A stretch of DNA of 64,000 nt from Clostridia bacterium (GCA_017520505.1 JAFXFN010000034.1:22199-86198); one strand, 5' to 3'. Positions 35,461 through 44,506 are shown, numbered from the stretch's first letter. Program-made: numbers and translations. The notes: a model not told the origin generated them from the letters alone.

Positions 35461-35550
35461 GCTTGCTTCGCAAGCGTTTATAACTATGCCGCAGGCATAT
35501 CATAACTTGGCAAAGCCAATCATAACTCTAAACTCGCCACAGGCGATTAT
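35461..35550. repeat. tandem mini-hairpin array A
   Basis: Four unrelated perfect hairpins in a row: GCTTGC-TTC-GCAAGC (35461-35475), TATGCC-GCA-GGCATA (35485-35499), TTGGC-AAA-GCCAA (35507-35519), TCGCC-ACA-GGCGA (35534-35546). All have three-base loops and are joined by variants of one linker, (T)CATAAC or TTATAAC. The remaining part of 35357-35597 is AT-rich with TTATTAGTTATGAG-type repeats and holds no gene. Confidence 0.75.
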
Positions 35551-35597
35551 AACTTAATAAATATCCTCCCCTGCAATGCTCAAATTCGGGTGTGATG

Positions 35598-37847
35598 TTA
35601 TGCCGAATCGAGGTCGTCTTCCTCATTTTCGGGCGGTGAGTCCTCGTTTTCGGGCGGCTCTATATCCTCACCGTGTTCACCGTCCGGAACTGTTATTTCC
35701 TCTGTATCCTCGACAGGTGTGTTTACCTCCTCGGTCACAGGGGGCTTTGTTGCCGTCGGCTTTTTTGTAACAACAGCTTCCGTTTCGGGTGCTTCCGTTT
35801 CCTCGGGTAATTTCACACCGTTTTCATCAAGTCCGAAGCGGTAAGAAATGACACCTGCAACAGACGTTGCCGCATTTCTGCCTGCCGCACCGTTTTCAAT
35901 AACGCAGGAAACAACGATTTCGGGGTTATCATACGGAGCAAATGCCGTAAATACAGCATTGTTATTCTGCTTTGACGTCTGCGCCGTACCTGTTTTTGAG
36001 CCTATTGGGAACTTGTACTTCCGGAGCGTTGACGTTCCTTCCTGCGAGAGCTTCATACCCTGCTTTATAAGCAATGTATGCTCGTCGGAAAGCTCTGCCT
36101 CTCCGAGTATCTCGGTCTGATTATACTGAACGTCAGCACCCGAAAACGTTTCGGTCTTATAAAGCACGGTCGCCTTGTATCTCGTTCCGCTGTTTATAAT
36201 CGTTGAAATGTACATCGAAAGCTGAAGCGGTGTCACGGCGTTCGTGTTCTGACCGATAGCCGCCTGAAGCGTGTCACCCGGCATCCACACACCGAGATTT
36301 TTTTCCGAATAGTAAACGGGGCCTGCAAGCACACCGTTTGATTCGGCAAGCTCGATTCCCGTGTACTGACCGAGTCCGAGCGTTGTGCAATACTCATTCA
36401 TCGCTTCGATACCGAGACGCCGTCCGACATCATAATAATAGCAGTTGCAGGAAACGCCGAGCGCCTTTTTCAAATCAACGTCGCCGTGGCCGTATCTGTA
36501 CCAACAATGCGGCTGATAGTCATTGTAATATTTGTACACACCGATACATTCAACACTGCTTCCGCCCGTCATAACTCCGCACGTCAGCGCCGCCGCAGAT
36601 ACGCCGAGCTTGAATGTTGAGCCGGGTGCGTAATTACCGAACAATGCACGGTTGAAAAGCGGTCTTTTTTCGTCATTTACAAGCTTTGAATAATCCTCTG
36701 TAAACGTCGTAAGGTCAAAGCTCGGATAAGAGGCAAGCGCATATACCTGGCCTGTATTCGGGTCAACAGCGCTTATCGCACCGCTGTCAGCAAGCTTACC
36801 CGTCATATCGTCCGTGGCATTATTGACTATCTTATCTATATTCGCCTTGAGCTGCTCCTCTGCCGCCCTTTGCAGGTCTATGTCAATAGTCAGATACACG
36901 TTTCGTCCGGGAACAGGCTCAACAACGGTTTCCGTTGAAATGATACCGCCGTATTCATCCTCGGTTATCTTGACCTGTCCCTCCGTGCCCTTTAAAAGCT
37001 CCTCGAAGGCATGCTCTGCGCCGTCAATGCCGACTATCGCATCGTACTTATATCCCATCTCGAGATATTTTTCTATTTCATCCGCAGGTATCTTGCCGAC
37101 ACGTCCGAGTATATGAGAGGCAAGCCCCGGATAATTATATACTCTTTTCCATTCCTTTTCGATGTATATGCCCGTAGAAGCACGTTCAAGTATTGCCGTG
37201 ACGAGCTTCAAGGGTGCTTCTTCCTTTACAATAAACGGATTGTCGGAGGAGAAGTTCATCGTGTCAAGCTCATATCTGACTGCTATGACATCGTACTGTG
37301 TGCGCCCCTCATAAATATATGCGCCGTTTTTGTTTTTCAAGCCGTAATAATCAATGAGCCATTCAAAAAGGTCAACGCAGGAGATGTCCTCATCAAGTCC
37401 GTTCGTCTTCAGAAAGCTCTTGAATCTGTTTTTGGTAACGGAATTTTCAAGTGCTTCTTCATTATATGAAACGTGCGGATACGTTCCCGTTACGGGAAAA
37501 TGCGTTGTGAAATCTCCGTAATAATCCTCAAGCACAAAGCTCAACTGTGCTATCACACCGTTTTTACCCGTTGAAGTATAATTTTTCAGTGAATTGTAGC
37601 TGAGCTGAACCGTATTCGTATATTCATTCGTTATAAGCGGTTTACCGTTTCTGTCATATATCTCGCCTCTCACCGCCTGAACGGTTTCGTACCTTGAATA
37701 CGTTTTCGTATTCAGCGAAATATATTTATTCACGCCCGTTATCTGCATATTGACAAGCCTTATTATGTAGATAAAGCACACGGCGAGAAATACTGCGCCG
37801 AGTATAAACAGACCGCTTGTATAAAATTTCTTCTTTTTATTCCTCAT
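35598..37847 (-). CDS. mrdA: class B penicillin-binding protein 2 (elongasome transpeptidase)
   Basis: Peptidoglycan D,D-transpeptidase for lateral wall growth. One N-terminal membrane anchor (about residues 8-30), a PBP dimerisation domain, then the transpeptidase domain with the SxxK box in APGSTFKLG, the SxN box in VSCNCYYYD and the KTG box in GSKTGTAQTS. The C-terminal 70 residues are a Thr/Pro/Glu-rich tail. The frame extends upstream to 37973 within mreD, but the ATG at 37847 (MRNKKKKFYTSGLF) is preferred, giving 749 aa and an 11-bp overlap with mreD. Operon order mreB-mreC-mreD-mrdA supports the PBP2 role. Confidence 0.93.
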   Translation of the reverse strand: MRNKKKKFYTSGLFILGAVFLAVCFIYIIRLVNMQITGVNKYISLNTKTYSRYETVQAVRGEIYDRNGKPLITNEYTNTVQLSYNSLKNYTSTGKNGVIAQLSFVLEDYYGDFTTHFPVTGTYPHVSYNEEALENSVTKNRFKSFLKTNGLDEDISCVDLFEWLIDYYGLKNKNGAYIYEGRTQYDVIAVRYELDTMNFSSDNPFIVKEEAPLKLVTAILERASTGIYIEKEWKRVYNYPGLASHILGRVGKIPADEIEKYLEMGYKYDAIVGIDGAEHAFEELLKGTEGQVKITEDEYGGIISTETVVEPVPGRNVYLTIDIDLQRAAEEQLKANIDKIVNNATDDMTGKLADSGAISAVDPNTGQVYALASYPSFDLTTFTEDYSKLVNDEKRPLFNRALFGNYAPGSTFKLGVSAAALTCGVMTGGSSVECIGVYKYYNDYQPHCWYRYGHGDVDLKKALGVSCNCYYYDVGRRLGIEAMNEYCTTLGLGQYTGIELAESNGVLAGPVYYSEKNLGVWMPGDTLQAAIGQNTNAVTPLQLSMYISTIINSGTRYKATVLYKTETFSGADVQYNQTEILGEAELSDEHTLLIKQGMKLSQEGTSTLRKYKFPIGSKTGTAQTSKQNNNAVFTAFAPYDNPEIVVSCVIENGAAGRNAATSVAGVISYRFGLDENGVKLPEETEAPETEAVVTKKPTATKPPVTEEVNTPVEDTEEITVPDGEHGEDIEPPENEDSPPENEEDDLDSA

Positions 37848-38373
37848 AGTAATCAGCTTTTCTCCGTATACCAAAGACACTGTCGTGAAGTCTGCAAATG
37901 GGATATACCGCCGCCGTGCAGACAAGCGAATACACAAGCTGCGGAAGCACCGCGCCTGTAAAGGTATCCGCATAGGATGCGCCGTCAGACATCAGAAATA
38001 TGCTTGTAAGCACGCCCTCGGCAACAAATGTTATCAATGCGGCTGTCATAACGCTCAAAAATCTGTTTTTGAAAAACACGTTTGAAAGCACCATACAAAC
38101 ACAAACCGCCGCAAGATATAAAAGCGGATAGTACGAAACGCCCCGTGTGCCTATTGAATGAAGCACAACACCTGCGCACACAGAAAGCACGCACACCGTT
38201 TTTTCGTTTTCAAAAAGAGCAAGACAGATCAAGCACGCCGCTGTTATATCGGGTATACATCCGAAAAACCGCAGATACGGAAAAACGGATACCTGAAGCA
38301 GGGCGCACGTAAGCACGCCGAGGCACGACAAAACGGTTCGTATGACCGTTCTTGCGGTGTTTTTTCCGTACAT
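37837..38373 (-). CDS. mreD: rod shape-determining protein MreD
   Basis: Small polytopic membrane protein (178 aa, about five helices) of the elongasome. It has little sequence motif beyond the hydrophobic pattern (FPYLRFFGCIPDITAACLICLALFE in parts; the PDI stretch is typical). Assignment rests on its place between mreC and the PBP2 gene, with the latter overlapping its 3' end. Confidence 0.88.
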   Translation of the reverse strand: MYGKNTARTVIRTVLSCLGVLTCALLQVSVFPYLRFFGCIPDITAACLICLALFENEKTVCVLSVCAGVVLHSIGTRGVSYYPLLYLAAVCVCMVLSNVFFKNRFLSVMTAALITFVAEGVLTSIFLMSDGASYADTFTGAVLPQLVYSLVCTAAVYPICRLHDSVFGIRRKADYYEE

Positions 38374-38386
38374 TCTCTCACTCCCT

Positions 38387-39226
38387 TTAGTCTATCTTTT
38401 CAAATCCCGTTATTATCATTACACGCTCCGTTTCCGTAAGGTCGGCAAACGGACGGACTATGGCATATTTTGTGCGGAGGTTATCGTCAAACTCCACACG
38501 CTCGACAGTACCTACAAGTATTCCCTCCGGGTATATCGAGCCGAGCCCCGAGGTCATCACTCTGTCGCCTACGGTGACATCAGAATCTCCCGAAAGATAA
38601 TTTATTCTGCAAAGTCCCTCTTTTTTAAGGGAAAATTCACCCGAAAGCACGCCTGCCTCGCCTGTGCGTTCAACGTAAACGCCGACAGACGATGACGTAT
38701 CGATAACGGTCGATGCCTTTGCCCAGTTTACACCCGCCTCGCTTATATAGCCGACGATGCCTCCGCCCTCGGAAATGATAGGCATATTTTTTTCAATTCC
38801 ATCACGTGTGCCCTTGTTGAGAGAAAACACGCTGACGTAGTTCCCCGCCTCACGGTTTATCACCGTTGCATCGAGAAAGATGTAATCGGAATGCTCCTCT
38901 TTTATACCGAGAAAGTTTTTGTAAAACTCATTTTCCTTTTTCATAGCCTCAGCATCGTAAATAAGCCCCTTGAGGTCATTCACCTCGTTTTTGAGTGCTT
39001 CGTTTTCAGCCCTCAGCGCATCAACGGAGTCAAAATACTGCTTGTACCCCTTGATCGCAAGCCCTACGCTTCCGAAGCCCTCAGAAAACGGAGCAAGCAT
39101 CACGTTTACACCGTTCGTTATCACCGACGCATGTCCCGATGCCGCAAGTGCGCTGAGTATCACCGTCAGCACCATCGCAATACAAAGAGTGACTATAAAA
39201 AATCTGCTTTTAAAAAATCTCATCAT
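38387..39226 (-). CDS. mreC: rod shape-determining protein MreC
   Basis: Bitopic membrane protein linking MreB to extracytoplasmic wall synthases. One N-terminal membrane helix (about 8-30), a coiled coil (DALRAENEALKNEVNDLKG and on, about 68-108) and the double beta-barrel periplasm-type domain with the typical GIVGYISEAGVNWAKASTVID segment (in parts) and SGLGSIYPEGILVGTV. At 279 aa it is standard. It starts two bases before the mreB stop region and is co-transcribed with it. Confidence 0.95.
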   Translation of the reverse strand: MMRFFKSRFFIVTLCIAMVLTVILSALAASGHASVITNGVNVMLAPFSEGFGSVGLAIKGYKQYFDSVDALRAENEALKNEVNDLKGLIYDAEAMKKENEFYKNFLGIKEEHSDYIFLDATVINREAGNYVSVFSLNKGTRDGIEKNMPIISEGGGIVGYISEAGVNWAKASTVIDTSSSVGVYVERTGEAGVLSGEFSLKKEGLCRINYLSGDSDVTVGDRVMTSGLGSIYPEGILVGTVERVEFDDNLRTKYAIVRPFADLTETERVMIITGFEKID

Positions 39227-39227
39227 T

Positions 39228-40244
39228 TCAATCCAACATTTCCTGTCTGCTCACGATCTCCGCAAGCTCACCGGGCGAATCTATTATTTTTCCTATTCCC
39301 TTTACGATACAGTCAAGCGGACGTGATGCACGTCTTACAGGCATACCGAGTGCCTGCTCGAGCAGCTTGTCAATACCCGGCAGAAGCGAAGTGCCTCCGC
39401 ACAGAGTCATTCCGTTATCGTATATATCCGATGCAATTCTCGGCGGCATATCCTCAAGCGTTGCGTGTATTCCGTCAACTATTCTTTCAAACGATTCTAT
39501 CATAGCACCGCGAACCTCCGCCGAGGTTATGCTGACTGCCGTTGCCCTGCCTGTCACGATGTCCTTTCCGTATACACGGAAATTGCCCTTGTCAAACATA
39601 GGGTGCGCAGAGCCTGCCGTTTTTTTGATAAGCTCCGCCGTGTTTTCACCGATAAGCACGTTGAATGTGTTTTTGATGTAGGATATTATCGCCGCATCAA
39701 GGTCACATCCGCCGACACGTGTGATACCTGCGTGAAGCACGCCTCGGTACGATATAACAGCCGTCTGCGTTTTTCCTCCGCCGATATCGCATATAAGATT
39801 GCCTTTTGCTTTAAGCACATTTATTCCTGCGCCGAGTGCCGCCGCCATAGGCTGTGCAACAAGGTGTGTAACACCCGATGCACCTGCTTCCATACATACG
39901 TTTTCAAAGGCGTTGCGCTCAACCTCCGATATGCCCCACGGCACACCTACAGCAATTTTCGGGCGGTTAAAAAGTCCTGTGTATCCGTTTTTGACAAAAA
40001 ACGAATAAAGCACCTCCGATGTATCAACAAAGCTGTCGATAACACCGCCTTTAAGCGGAAGCACCGCTTCCTTATCCTTCGGCGTTCTGCCGTACATTTT
40101 TCTTGCATCCTTACCGACGGCGATAACATCGCCCCTGACGGTATCGTATGCAATGGCAGTAGGCTCACGAAGCACGATGCCCCTGCCCTTTTCATATATT
40201 TTCGTCGTCGCCTGACCGAGGTCAAGCCCTATATATTTAGGCAT
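39228..40244 (-). CDS. mreB: actin-like rod shape protein MreB
   Basis: Filament-forming ATPase that positions lateral wall synthesis at the membrane. The phosphate-1 loop is IGLDLGQATTKIYEKG, phosphate-2 LICDIGGGKTQTAVIS, and the adenosine loop MTLCGGTSLLPGIDKLLEQ. At 338 aa it is typical. AGAGGA lies five bases before the ATG. It heads the mreB-mreC-mreD-mrdA operon; the promoter must lie within or beside the repeat island upstream. Confidence 0.95.
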   Translation of the reverse strand: MPKYIGLDLGQATTKIYEKGRGIVLREPTAIAYDTVRGDVIAVGKDARKMYGRTPKDKEAVLPLKGGVIDSFVDTSEVLYSFFVKNGYTGLFNRPKIAVGVPWGISEVERNAFENVCMEAGASGVTHLVAQPMAAALGAGINVLKAKGNLICDIGGGKTQTAVISYRGVLHAGITRVGGCDLDAAIISYIKNTFNVLIGENTAELIKKTAGSAHPMFDKGNFRVYGKDIVTGRATAVSITSAEVRGAMIESFERIVDGIHATLEDMPPRIASDIYDNGMTLCGGTSLLPGIDKLLEQALGMPVRRASRPLDCIVKGIGKIIDSPGELAEIVSRQEMLD

Positions 40245-40437
40245 TTCATTCCTCTTTCATTTCATTGTCAAACCCATTTTCGTTCGTTTCATTCAACGTG
40301 ACTCGTAGGGCGGGGGTTTACTCCCGCCGATTTAAACCCGTTTTGTTAATTTAATACGGGAGGATAATATCCTCCCCTACAAGGTTTGGTTAATCGGGGA
40401 AATCCCATTTCTGTTCATTTCATACGATGTGGTGACG

Positions 40438-40546
40438 GCACACCCGCCCGTCACCCCCATGTAGTTCGCCGTACAGCGAACTACCGTAGTTGACAAAGTC
40501 AACTACACCGGGCAGTAGGGGTGTGCATATTTCCTGACGGAAATAT
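40438..40546. repeat. nested modular palindrome element
   Basis: Outer arms GCACACC (40438-40444) / GGTGTGC (40520-40526) match those at 12396/12495. Inside are a near-perfect 24-bp palindrome (40461-40484) and GTAGTTGAC-AAA-GTCAACTAC (40486-40506), the same two modules as at 12433-12478 but in inverted orientation. A flanking hairpin ATATTTCC-TGAC-GGAAATAT closes it (40527-40546). Confidence 0.75.
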
Positions 40547-40761
40547 CATTTTCGTTTGTTTTATTCGGGCGGTCGGGGACGTCCGCCTCTACAAAATATC
40601 TATTATCTGTTGTTTGATACGGGTCGTGTAGTTCGTGGTAGCCACGAACTACCGAGCGCCGCCCCCTACTCTCCCCCACTTCAAACCCATTTCCGCTCAC
40701 TCTATGCCCTCCTTGTGTAAAGGAGGGTGGCAAGCGAAGCTTGACGGGAGGATTGTTCATA

Positions 40762-40841
40762 ATGTTATCCGACATCGGATAACATTTCATGTTTGTAAAC
40801 AAACATTTCATGCGGTTTACCGCATTTAATGCCGAAGGCAT
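40762..40841. repeat. tandem mini-hairpin array B
   Basis: Four hairpins, each opening with ATG and closing with CAT: ATGTTATCCGA-CA-TCGGATAACAT (40762-40785), ATGTTTGT-AA-ACAAACAT (40789-40806), ATGCGGT-TT-ACCGCAT (40810-40825), ATGCC-GAA-GGCAT (40829-40841). They are separated by TTC, TTC and TTA. Inner sequences are unrelated while the ATG...CAT ends and the three-base linker are constant. Confidence 0.8.
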
Positions 40842-40897
40842 TTCATTACCAAACCCATCTTCGTTCGTCACATTCAATGTAGCGTTGTATGGTCAAT

Positions 40898-41455
40898 TCA
40901 CATTCCCAATTTCAAAAGATGCTCATACACCTTGCAAAGCGGCAAGCCCACGACGTTGTGGTAGCTTCCGTTTATGCCCTCGACGAACACGCCTCCGATG
41001 CCCTGAATGGCATAAGAGCCTGCCTTGTCACGGCATTCGCCCGTGGAAATATACCGCATTATTTCGTCTGCGGTCATTTCACGCATCTTGACGTCAGTCA
41101 CGTCGTAGTCAAGTATGTACTTCTTGCCCTTTTTGAGAGCAATTCCTGTATAGACCTTGTGATATTCGCCCGAAAGCATAGACAGCATTCTGAAAGCATC
41201 CTCGTCATCACGGGGCTTGCCCAGAACGATTCCGTCATAGCAAACAATGGTATCTGCGGCAATGATTATATCGCCGTCATTTGCCTCTACCTGAGCCGAT
41301 TGAAGCTTACGGCTCGCCAAGCCCATAACAAGCTCCTCAGGAGCAGGTGTAAAGCCGCAGCTTTCGTCGGCATCCGACGATACCGTTTCAAATATTATCC
41401 CTGCCGTTTTCAGTATTTCACAGCGTCTGGGGGATTTGGAAGCCAAATATATCAT
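40898..41455 (-). CDS. maf: Maf-family nucleotide pyrophosphatase
   Basis: House-cleaning pyrophosphatase hydrolysing non-canonical or pyrimidine nucleoside triphosphates to monophosphates. Signature ASKSPRRCEIL at the N-terminus, IIAADTIVCYDGIVLGKP in the centre and YAIQGIGGVFVEGINGSYHNVVGLP at the C-terminus (in parts) are all present; 185 aa is typical. It follows dut by 15 bp, pairing two nucleotide-pool sanitation enzymes. Confidence 0.93.
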   Translation of the reverse strand: MIYLASKSPRRCEILKTAGIIFETVSSDADESCGFTPAPEELVMGLASRKLQSAQVEANDGDIIIAADTIVCYDGIVLGKPRDDEDAFRMLSMLSGEYHKVYTGIALKKGKKYILDYDVTDVKMREMTADEIMRYISTGECRDKAGSYAIQGIGGVFVEGINGSYHNVVGLPLCKVYEHLLKLGM

Positions 41456-41470
41456 AGCATCTCCGTTTTG

Positions 41471-41905
41471 TCAGTTTTTTCCCGTCGAGCCGAAGCCGCC
41501 GACACCTCTTTGCGTATCGGAAAGCTCGCCCTCTGTAAATTCTCCTCTTATCACGGGCAGAAGCATAAGCTGTGCTATACGCTCGCCGTTTGAAACCGTG
41601 TAGGGCTTATCGGAAAGATTTACAAGCGACACCATTATTTCTCCTCTGTAGTCGCTGTCAACCACACCGACACCGTTTGCAAGCGTTATGCCGTGCTTTG
41701 ATGCAAGTCCGCTTCTTGCGCAAATGATTGCCGCAATGTCACGTCTTTCGCACTCAATGGCAATACCCGTGGGTATAAGCTTACGCTGTGACGGCATTAT
41801 CACCGTATCCTCACAGCAGGCGTAAAGGTCAGCCCCTGCGGCGCACTCGCTCTGATATTCGGGAGCCTTCGCCCCCTGTCTTAACACCTTGTATTTTACC
41901 GTCAT
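41471..41905 (-). CDS. dut: dUTP diphosphatase
   Basis: Trimeric dUTPase converting dUTP to dUMP and pyrophosphate. All five motifs are visible: AGADLYA, ICARSGLASKHGI, NGVGVVDSDYRGEI, NGERIAQLML, and the glycine-rich C-terminal GVGGFGSTGKN. Length 144 aa is standard. Its ATG overlaps the U32 peptidase stop by four bases. Confidence 0.96.
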   Translation of the reverse strand: MTVKYKVLRQGAKAPEYQSECAAGADLYACCEDTVIMPSQRKLIPTGIAIECERRDIAAIICARSGLASKHGITLANGVGVVDSDYRGEIMVSLVNLSDKPYTVSNGERIAQLMLLPVIRGEFTEGELSDTQRGVGGFGSTGKN

Positions 41906-44016
41906 AATCTTCTCACATCACCCTCAGGTGCTTCCTGATTTCTGTATTTATCGATTATTTCCGATGCTTCCGTGGCAGTTTCATCGGTAAAGAAGTAGTG
42001 TAAGTCGCCGACCTTTCCTCCCGACACCGCCGTAAGCTTGTCAGCCATATAAACAGGTACGCTGTTGTAAAGTATGTTTCTGTGTGCAAATGTACGTCTT
42101 ACGGGTATTTTCGCACCGTGTCTGTCAATTATATGTGAATACGGATGCTCCTCACAGTAAGTACACTGCGATATTTCGGGAGCTTTTTTGCCCATAGCCA
42201 CGTCACGTATAACGCATTTTTCAACCGTCATCGCAGGCAGCTTTCCGTATATTGCCGCACCTGTTCTTCCGGCAAGCGACTCGGCAATAGCCTTCATCGC
42301 AGGGAGCTTCAGCTCGGGACTGATAATGACGTCGTTGACACCGAGGCGGATGAATTCGTTTGCCGCCCTCGCGCTCTGCACGTTCAATCCTATACCGCCG
42401 TGAACGTTGAAGCCGTATTTAAGTGCGATACTAAGCGAGCCGATGTTGTTCACCATCACGTTTTTCATTCCCAAAAGCTTCACACGGACAGCCATATCGT
42501 CAAGCTCGTGATATTCCCTCATCATAACCACGTTCGGAAATTCGACGCCGTCAACGACCTCACGCACGTGGTCGGGAGCTTTGAGGTACTCCTCAACAGG
42601 CAGATAGATATGTGAAAATCCGCCGAGGAATATTCTTGCGGGCATCAGCTTCCAATGCGTGAAATGCGCAATGCTCTTGCCTGTGGGGTTGAATGTTTCG
42701 CACGTCACGGCAGGCGACGGAGCTTTCATTTCAAACGAGCCTCTTTCGGGGTGGAACACCGTGTTTATTTTACACAAAAGCTGATCCGTTGCCGTACGTC
42801 TTAATGAATTTATAGCAGACACGGGGAGCATAACGTTATCATCTATGACTATTGACACACCGCCCTCTGCCGGCTCAAACGGTGTTGCGCCGAGCTTCAG
42901 AAGATTTTTTCTTACGCTTTCCTGCGTAAGAGGCGCTGTGAGCGCTTCCTCGGGTGCGCTTCCGTAAACCGTGACGGAAATATCACCGTACGTCATCTGC
43001 ATTCTGCAAGCCGTTCCCTTTTTGAATTCGGCAGTTATCTTAACAGGAAGCCTTCTGCGTGCATTTTTCAGCTCAAACGATGCTGTCGTTTCCGCTTCCT
43101 TTGTGAGTGCTTTGTCGGCTTCACGTCTGACTCCGAGCATATGAGAGCCGATGTTTCCCGTAAAATATCCGTCTGTAAATCCGTCACGTGAAAACAATGC
43201 TTCGAGCTTCTTTATCTCCTCATCGGTCGCATCACGTCCCTCATCAAGAAGCGTTCTGTATATTTTTCCGACACCGTAAACGTATTCCGGGCTCTTCATT
43301 CTGCCCTCTATTTTAAGGCTGTCAACACCGCTTCTGATGATCTCCGTCATATATTTTGCAAGGCAGTTGTCTTTGAGGGAAAGCGGATAGCTTCCGTCCT
43401 TTGCGGGCAGTCGGCACGGCTGTGCGCAGTCGCCTCTGTTTCCGCTTCTTCCGCCCATAAATGCGCTCATTGAGCACATACCCGAATGACAAACGCACAG
43501 TGCGCCGTGAACGAATATTTCATATTCCATATCGGGTAATTCCTTACGCATAAGGAGGATATCCTCAAACGATGCCTCACGTGCAACGACCATACGTGAG
43601 TATCCCATATTTTTAAGCACCTTTGCCGCCGATGCGTTATGCCCTGCGCACTGTGTGCTTGCGTGGAGCTTCAGATCGGGAAAATTCTCACGCAAAACAG
43701 CGCAAACGCCGGGATCGGCGCAGATTATCGAATCACAGTCGGCACGGTACAGAAATTCGCAAAGACGGAGAAGATCGGGATATTCTCTGTCGTGAACGCT
43801 TGTGTTGAGCGTGATATTCGCCTTAACATCGTAAAAATGGCATTTGGTAATTGCGTCCATTATCTCCGCAAGCTCAAAGTTGTCAGCACCCATTCTGGCA
43901 TTGAACAGCTTTGAACCGAAATACACCTCATCAGCGCCCGCATTTATTGCCGCATCAAGCGATGCGGCCGATCCTGCAGGTAACAGAAGCGCAGGCTTTT
44001 TAAGTGTCTGTGCCAC
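41902..44016 (-). CDS. U32 family peptidase, RlhA-like
   Basis: U32 enzymes of this kind are linked to RNA hydroxylation (RlhA for 23S rRNA, TrhP for tRNA wobble uridine) and are probable Fe-S proteins. The N-terminal TIM-barrel half has the LPAGSAASLDAAINAGADEVYFG opening (in parts) and the family signature EIFVHGALCVCHSGMCSMS, then GNRGDCAQPCRLP with clustered cysteines. A middle DUF3656-like region (about 300-430) follows, then a C-terminal part with CTYCEEHPYSH. At 704 aa it is of the long RlhA type. It starts at a GTG at 44016 just after the zapA stop, with GGGGG upstream; no suitable ATG is near. Confidence 0.82.
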   Translation of the reverse strand: MAQTLKKPALLLPAGSAASLDAAINAGADEVYFGSKLFNARMGADNFELAEIMDAITKCHFYDVKANITLNTSVHDREYPDLLRLCEFLYRADCDSIICADPGVCAVLRENFPDLKLHASTQCAGHNASAAKVLKNMGYSRMVVAREASFEDILLMRKELPDMEYEIFVHGALCVCHSGMCSMSAFMGGRSGNRGDCAQPCRLPAKDGSYPLSLKDNCLAKYMTEIIRSGVDSLKIEGRMKSPEYVYGVGKIYRTLLDEGRDATDEEIKKLEALFSRDGFTDGYFTGNIGSHMLGVRREADKALTKEAETTASFELKNARRRLPVKITAEFKKGTACRMQMTYGDISVTVYGSAPEEALTAPLTQESVRKNLLKLGATPFEPAEGGVSIVIDDNVMLPVSAINSLRRTATDQLLCKINTVFHPERGSFEMKAPSPAVTCETFNPTGKSIAHFTHWKLMPARIFLGGFSHIYLPVEEYLKAPDHVREVVDGVEFPNVVMMREYHELDDMAVRVKLLGMKNVMVNNIGSLSIALKYGFNVHGGIGLNVQSARAANEFIRLGVNDVIISPELKLPAMKAIAESLAGRTGAAIYGKLPAMTVEKCVIRDVAMGKKAPEISQCTYCEEHPYSHIIDRHGAKIPVRRTFAHRNILYNSVPVYMADKLTAVSGGKVGDLHYFFTDETATEASEIIDKYRNQEAPEGDVRRL

Positions 44017-44017
44017 G

Positions 44018-44332
44018 TCAGTTTACCCCCGATTTATCCAGATCGAGGAAGCTGCCTGCTTTTGCGTTCTTGCCTCTTGCAAGCTCGCCCTCAAGCTTCT
44101 TTATCTTCTGTTCAAGGCGTAAGATCTCCTCTTTCTGCTCCATAGACTCTCTGCAATAGTCCATTGCGCAAAGAGCCGCCGCCTTCATTTTTGTGCAGTT
44201 TGTCGTCTGTAAAACGAGATTGTTTATTTTTGAATTGACCTTGTCCGCTATCTCCTCTGTGCGTTCCTTGCCGTCCTCCGTAACAACGAAAAACGTAACT
44301 CCCGCAACCTGAACCTTGACGCTTTCTTTCAT
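44018..44332 (-). CDS. zapA: cell division protein ZapA
   Basis: FtsZ-ring stabiliser of 104 aa. The N-terminal part KVQVAGVTFFVVTEDGKERTEEIADKVNSKI (in parts) gives the ZapA globular domain, and residues 65-95 form a coiled coil (SMEQKEEILRLEQKIKKLEGELARG). It heads the zapA-U32-dut-maf operon, diverging from proB. Confidence 0.88.
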   Translation of the reverse strand: MKESVKVQVAGVTFFVVTEDGKERTEEIADKVNSKINNLVLQTTNCTKMKAAALCAMDYCRESMEQKEEILRLEQKIKKLEGELARGKNAKAGSFLDLDKSGVN

Positions 44333-44379
44333 AATAACCTCTTTTTTCCGAATATTTATTACTCTTTTGAAATTTATAC

Positions 44380-44408
44380 TTGATTTTTTTCGGGCATAGT
44401 AGTATAAT
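44380..44408 (+). promoter_or_regulatory. promoter of proB
   Basis: TTGATT (44380-44385) and TATAAT (44403-44408), spacer 17 bp, about 100 bp ahead of the proB start, leaving a leader of some 90 nt with no recognised structure. Confidence 0.7.
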
Positions 44409-44506
44409 GCCGTTGTTACATTATATAACAGATATTTTAAATAAACAAGCGTATTTTAATAATAAATTTAGAAATACTTTGATTTATTCATATTACAGGG
44501 GGTTTT

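Larger units (their letters stand above)
40270..40880. repeat. large intergenic repeat island upstream of mreB
   Basis: The junction motif AACCCATTTTCGTTCGTTTCAT and close variants occur at about 40270-40291, 40402-40423, 40684-40703 and 40852-40870, with a shorter copy near 40548. Inserts between them differ: GGCGGGGGTTTACTCCCGCC with a GGGAGGATAATATCCTCCC palindrome; a nested modular element (40438-40546); GGGCGGTCGGGGACGTCCGCC; a hairpin with 11-bp arms around TAG (40628-40652); a CCTCCTTGTGTAAAGGAGG block; and hairpin array B. No gene is supported in this 653-bp gap. Confidence 0.75.

Noticed and set aside
35461..35550. Possible CRISPR array (regular short repeats with variable parts)
   Set aside because: The repeated linkers are only 6-9 bp and the variable parts are perfect palindromes of 13-15 bp; CRISPR repeats are 23-47 bp with non-palindromic spacers, and no cas genes are present.
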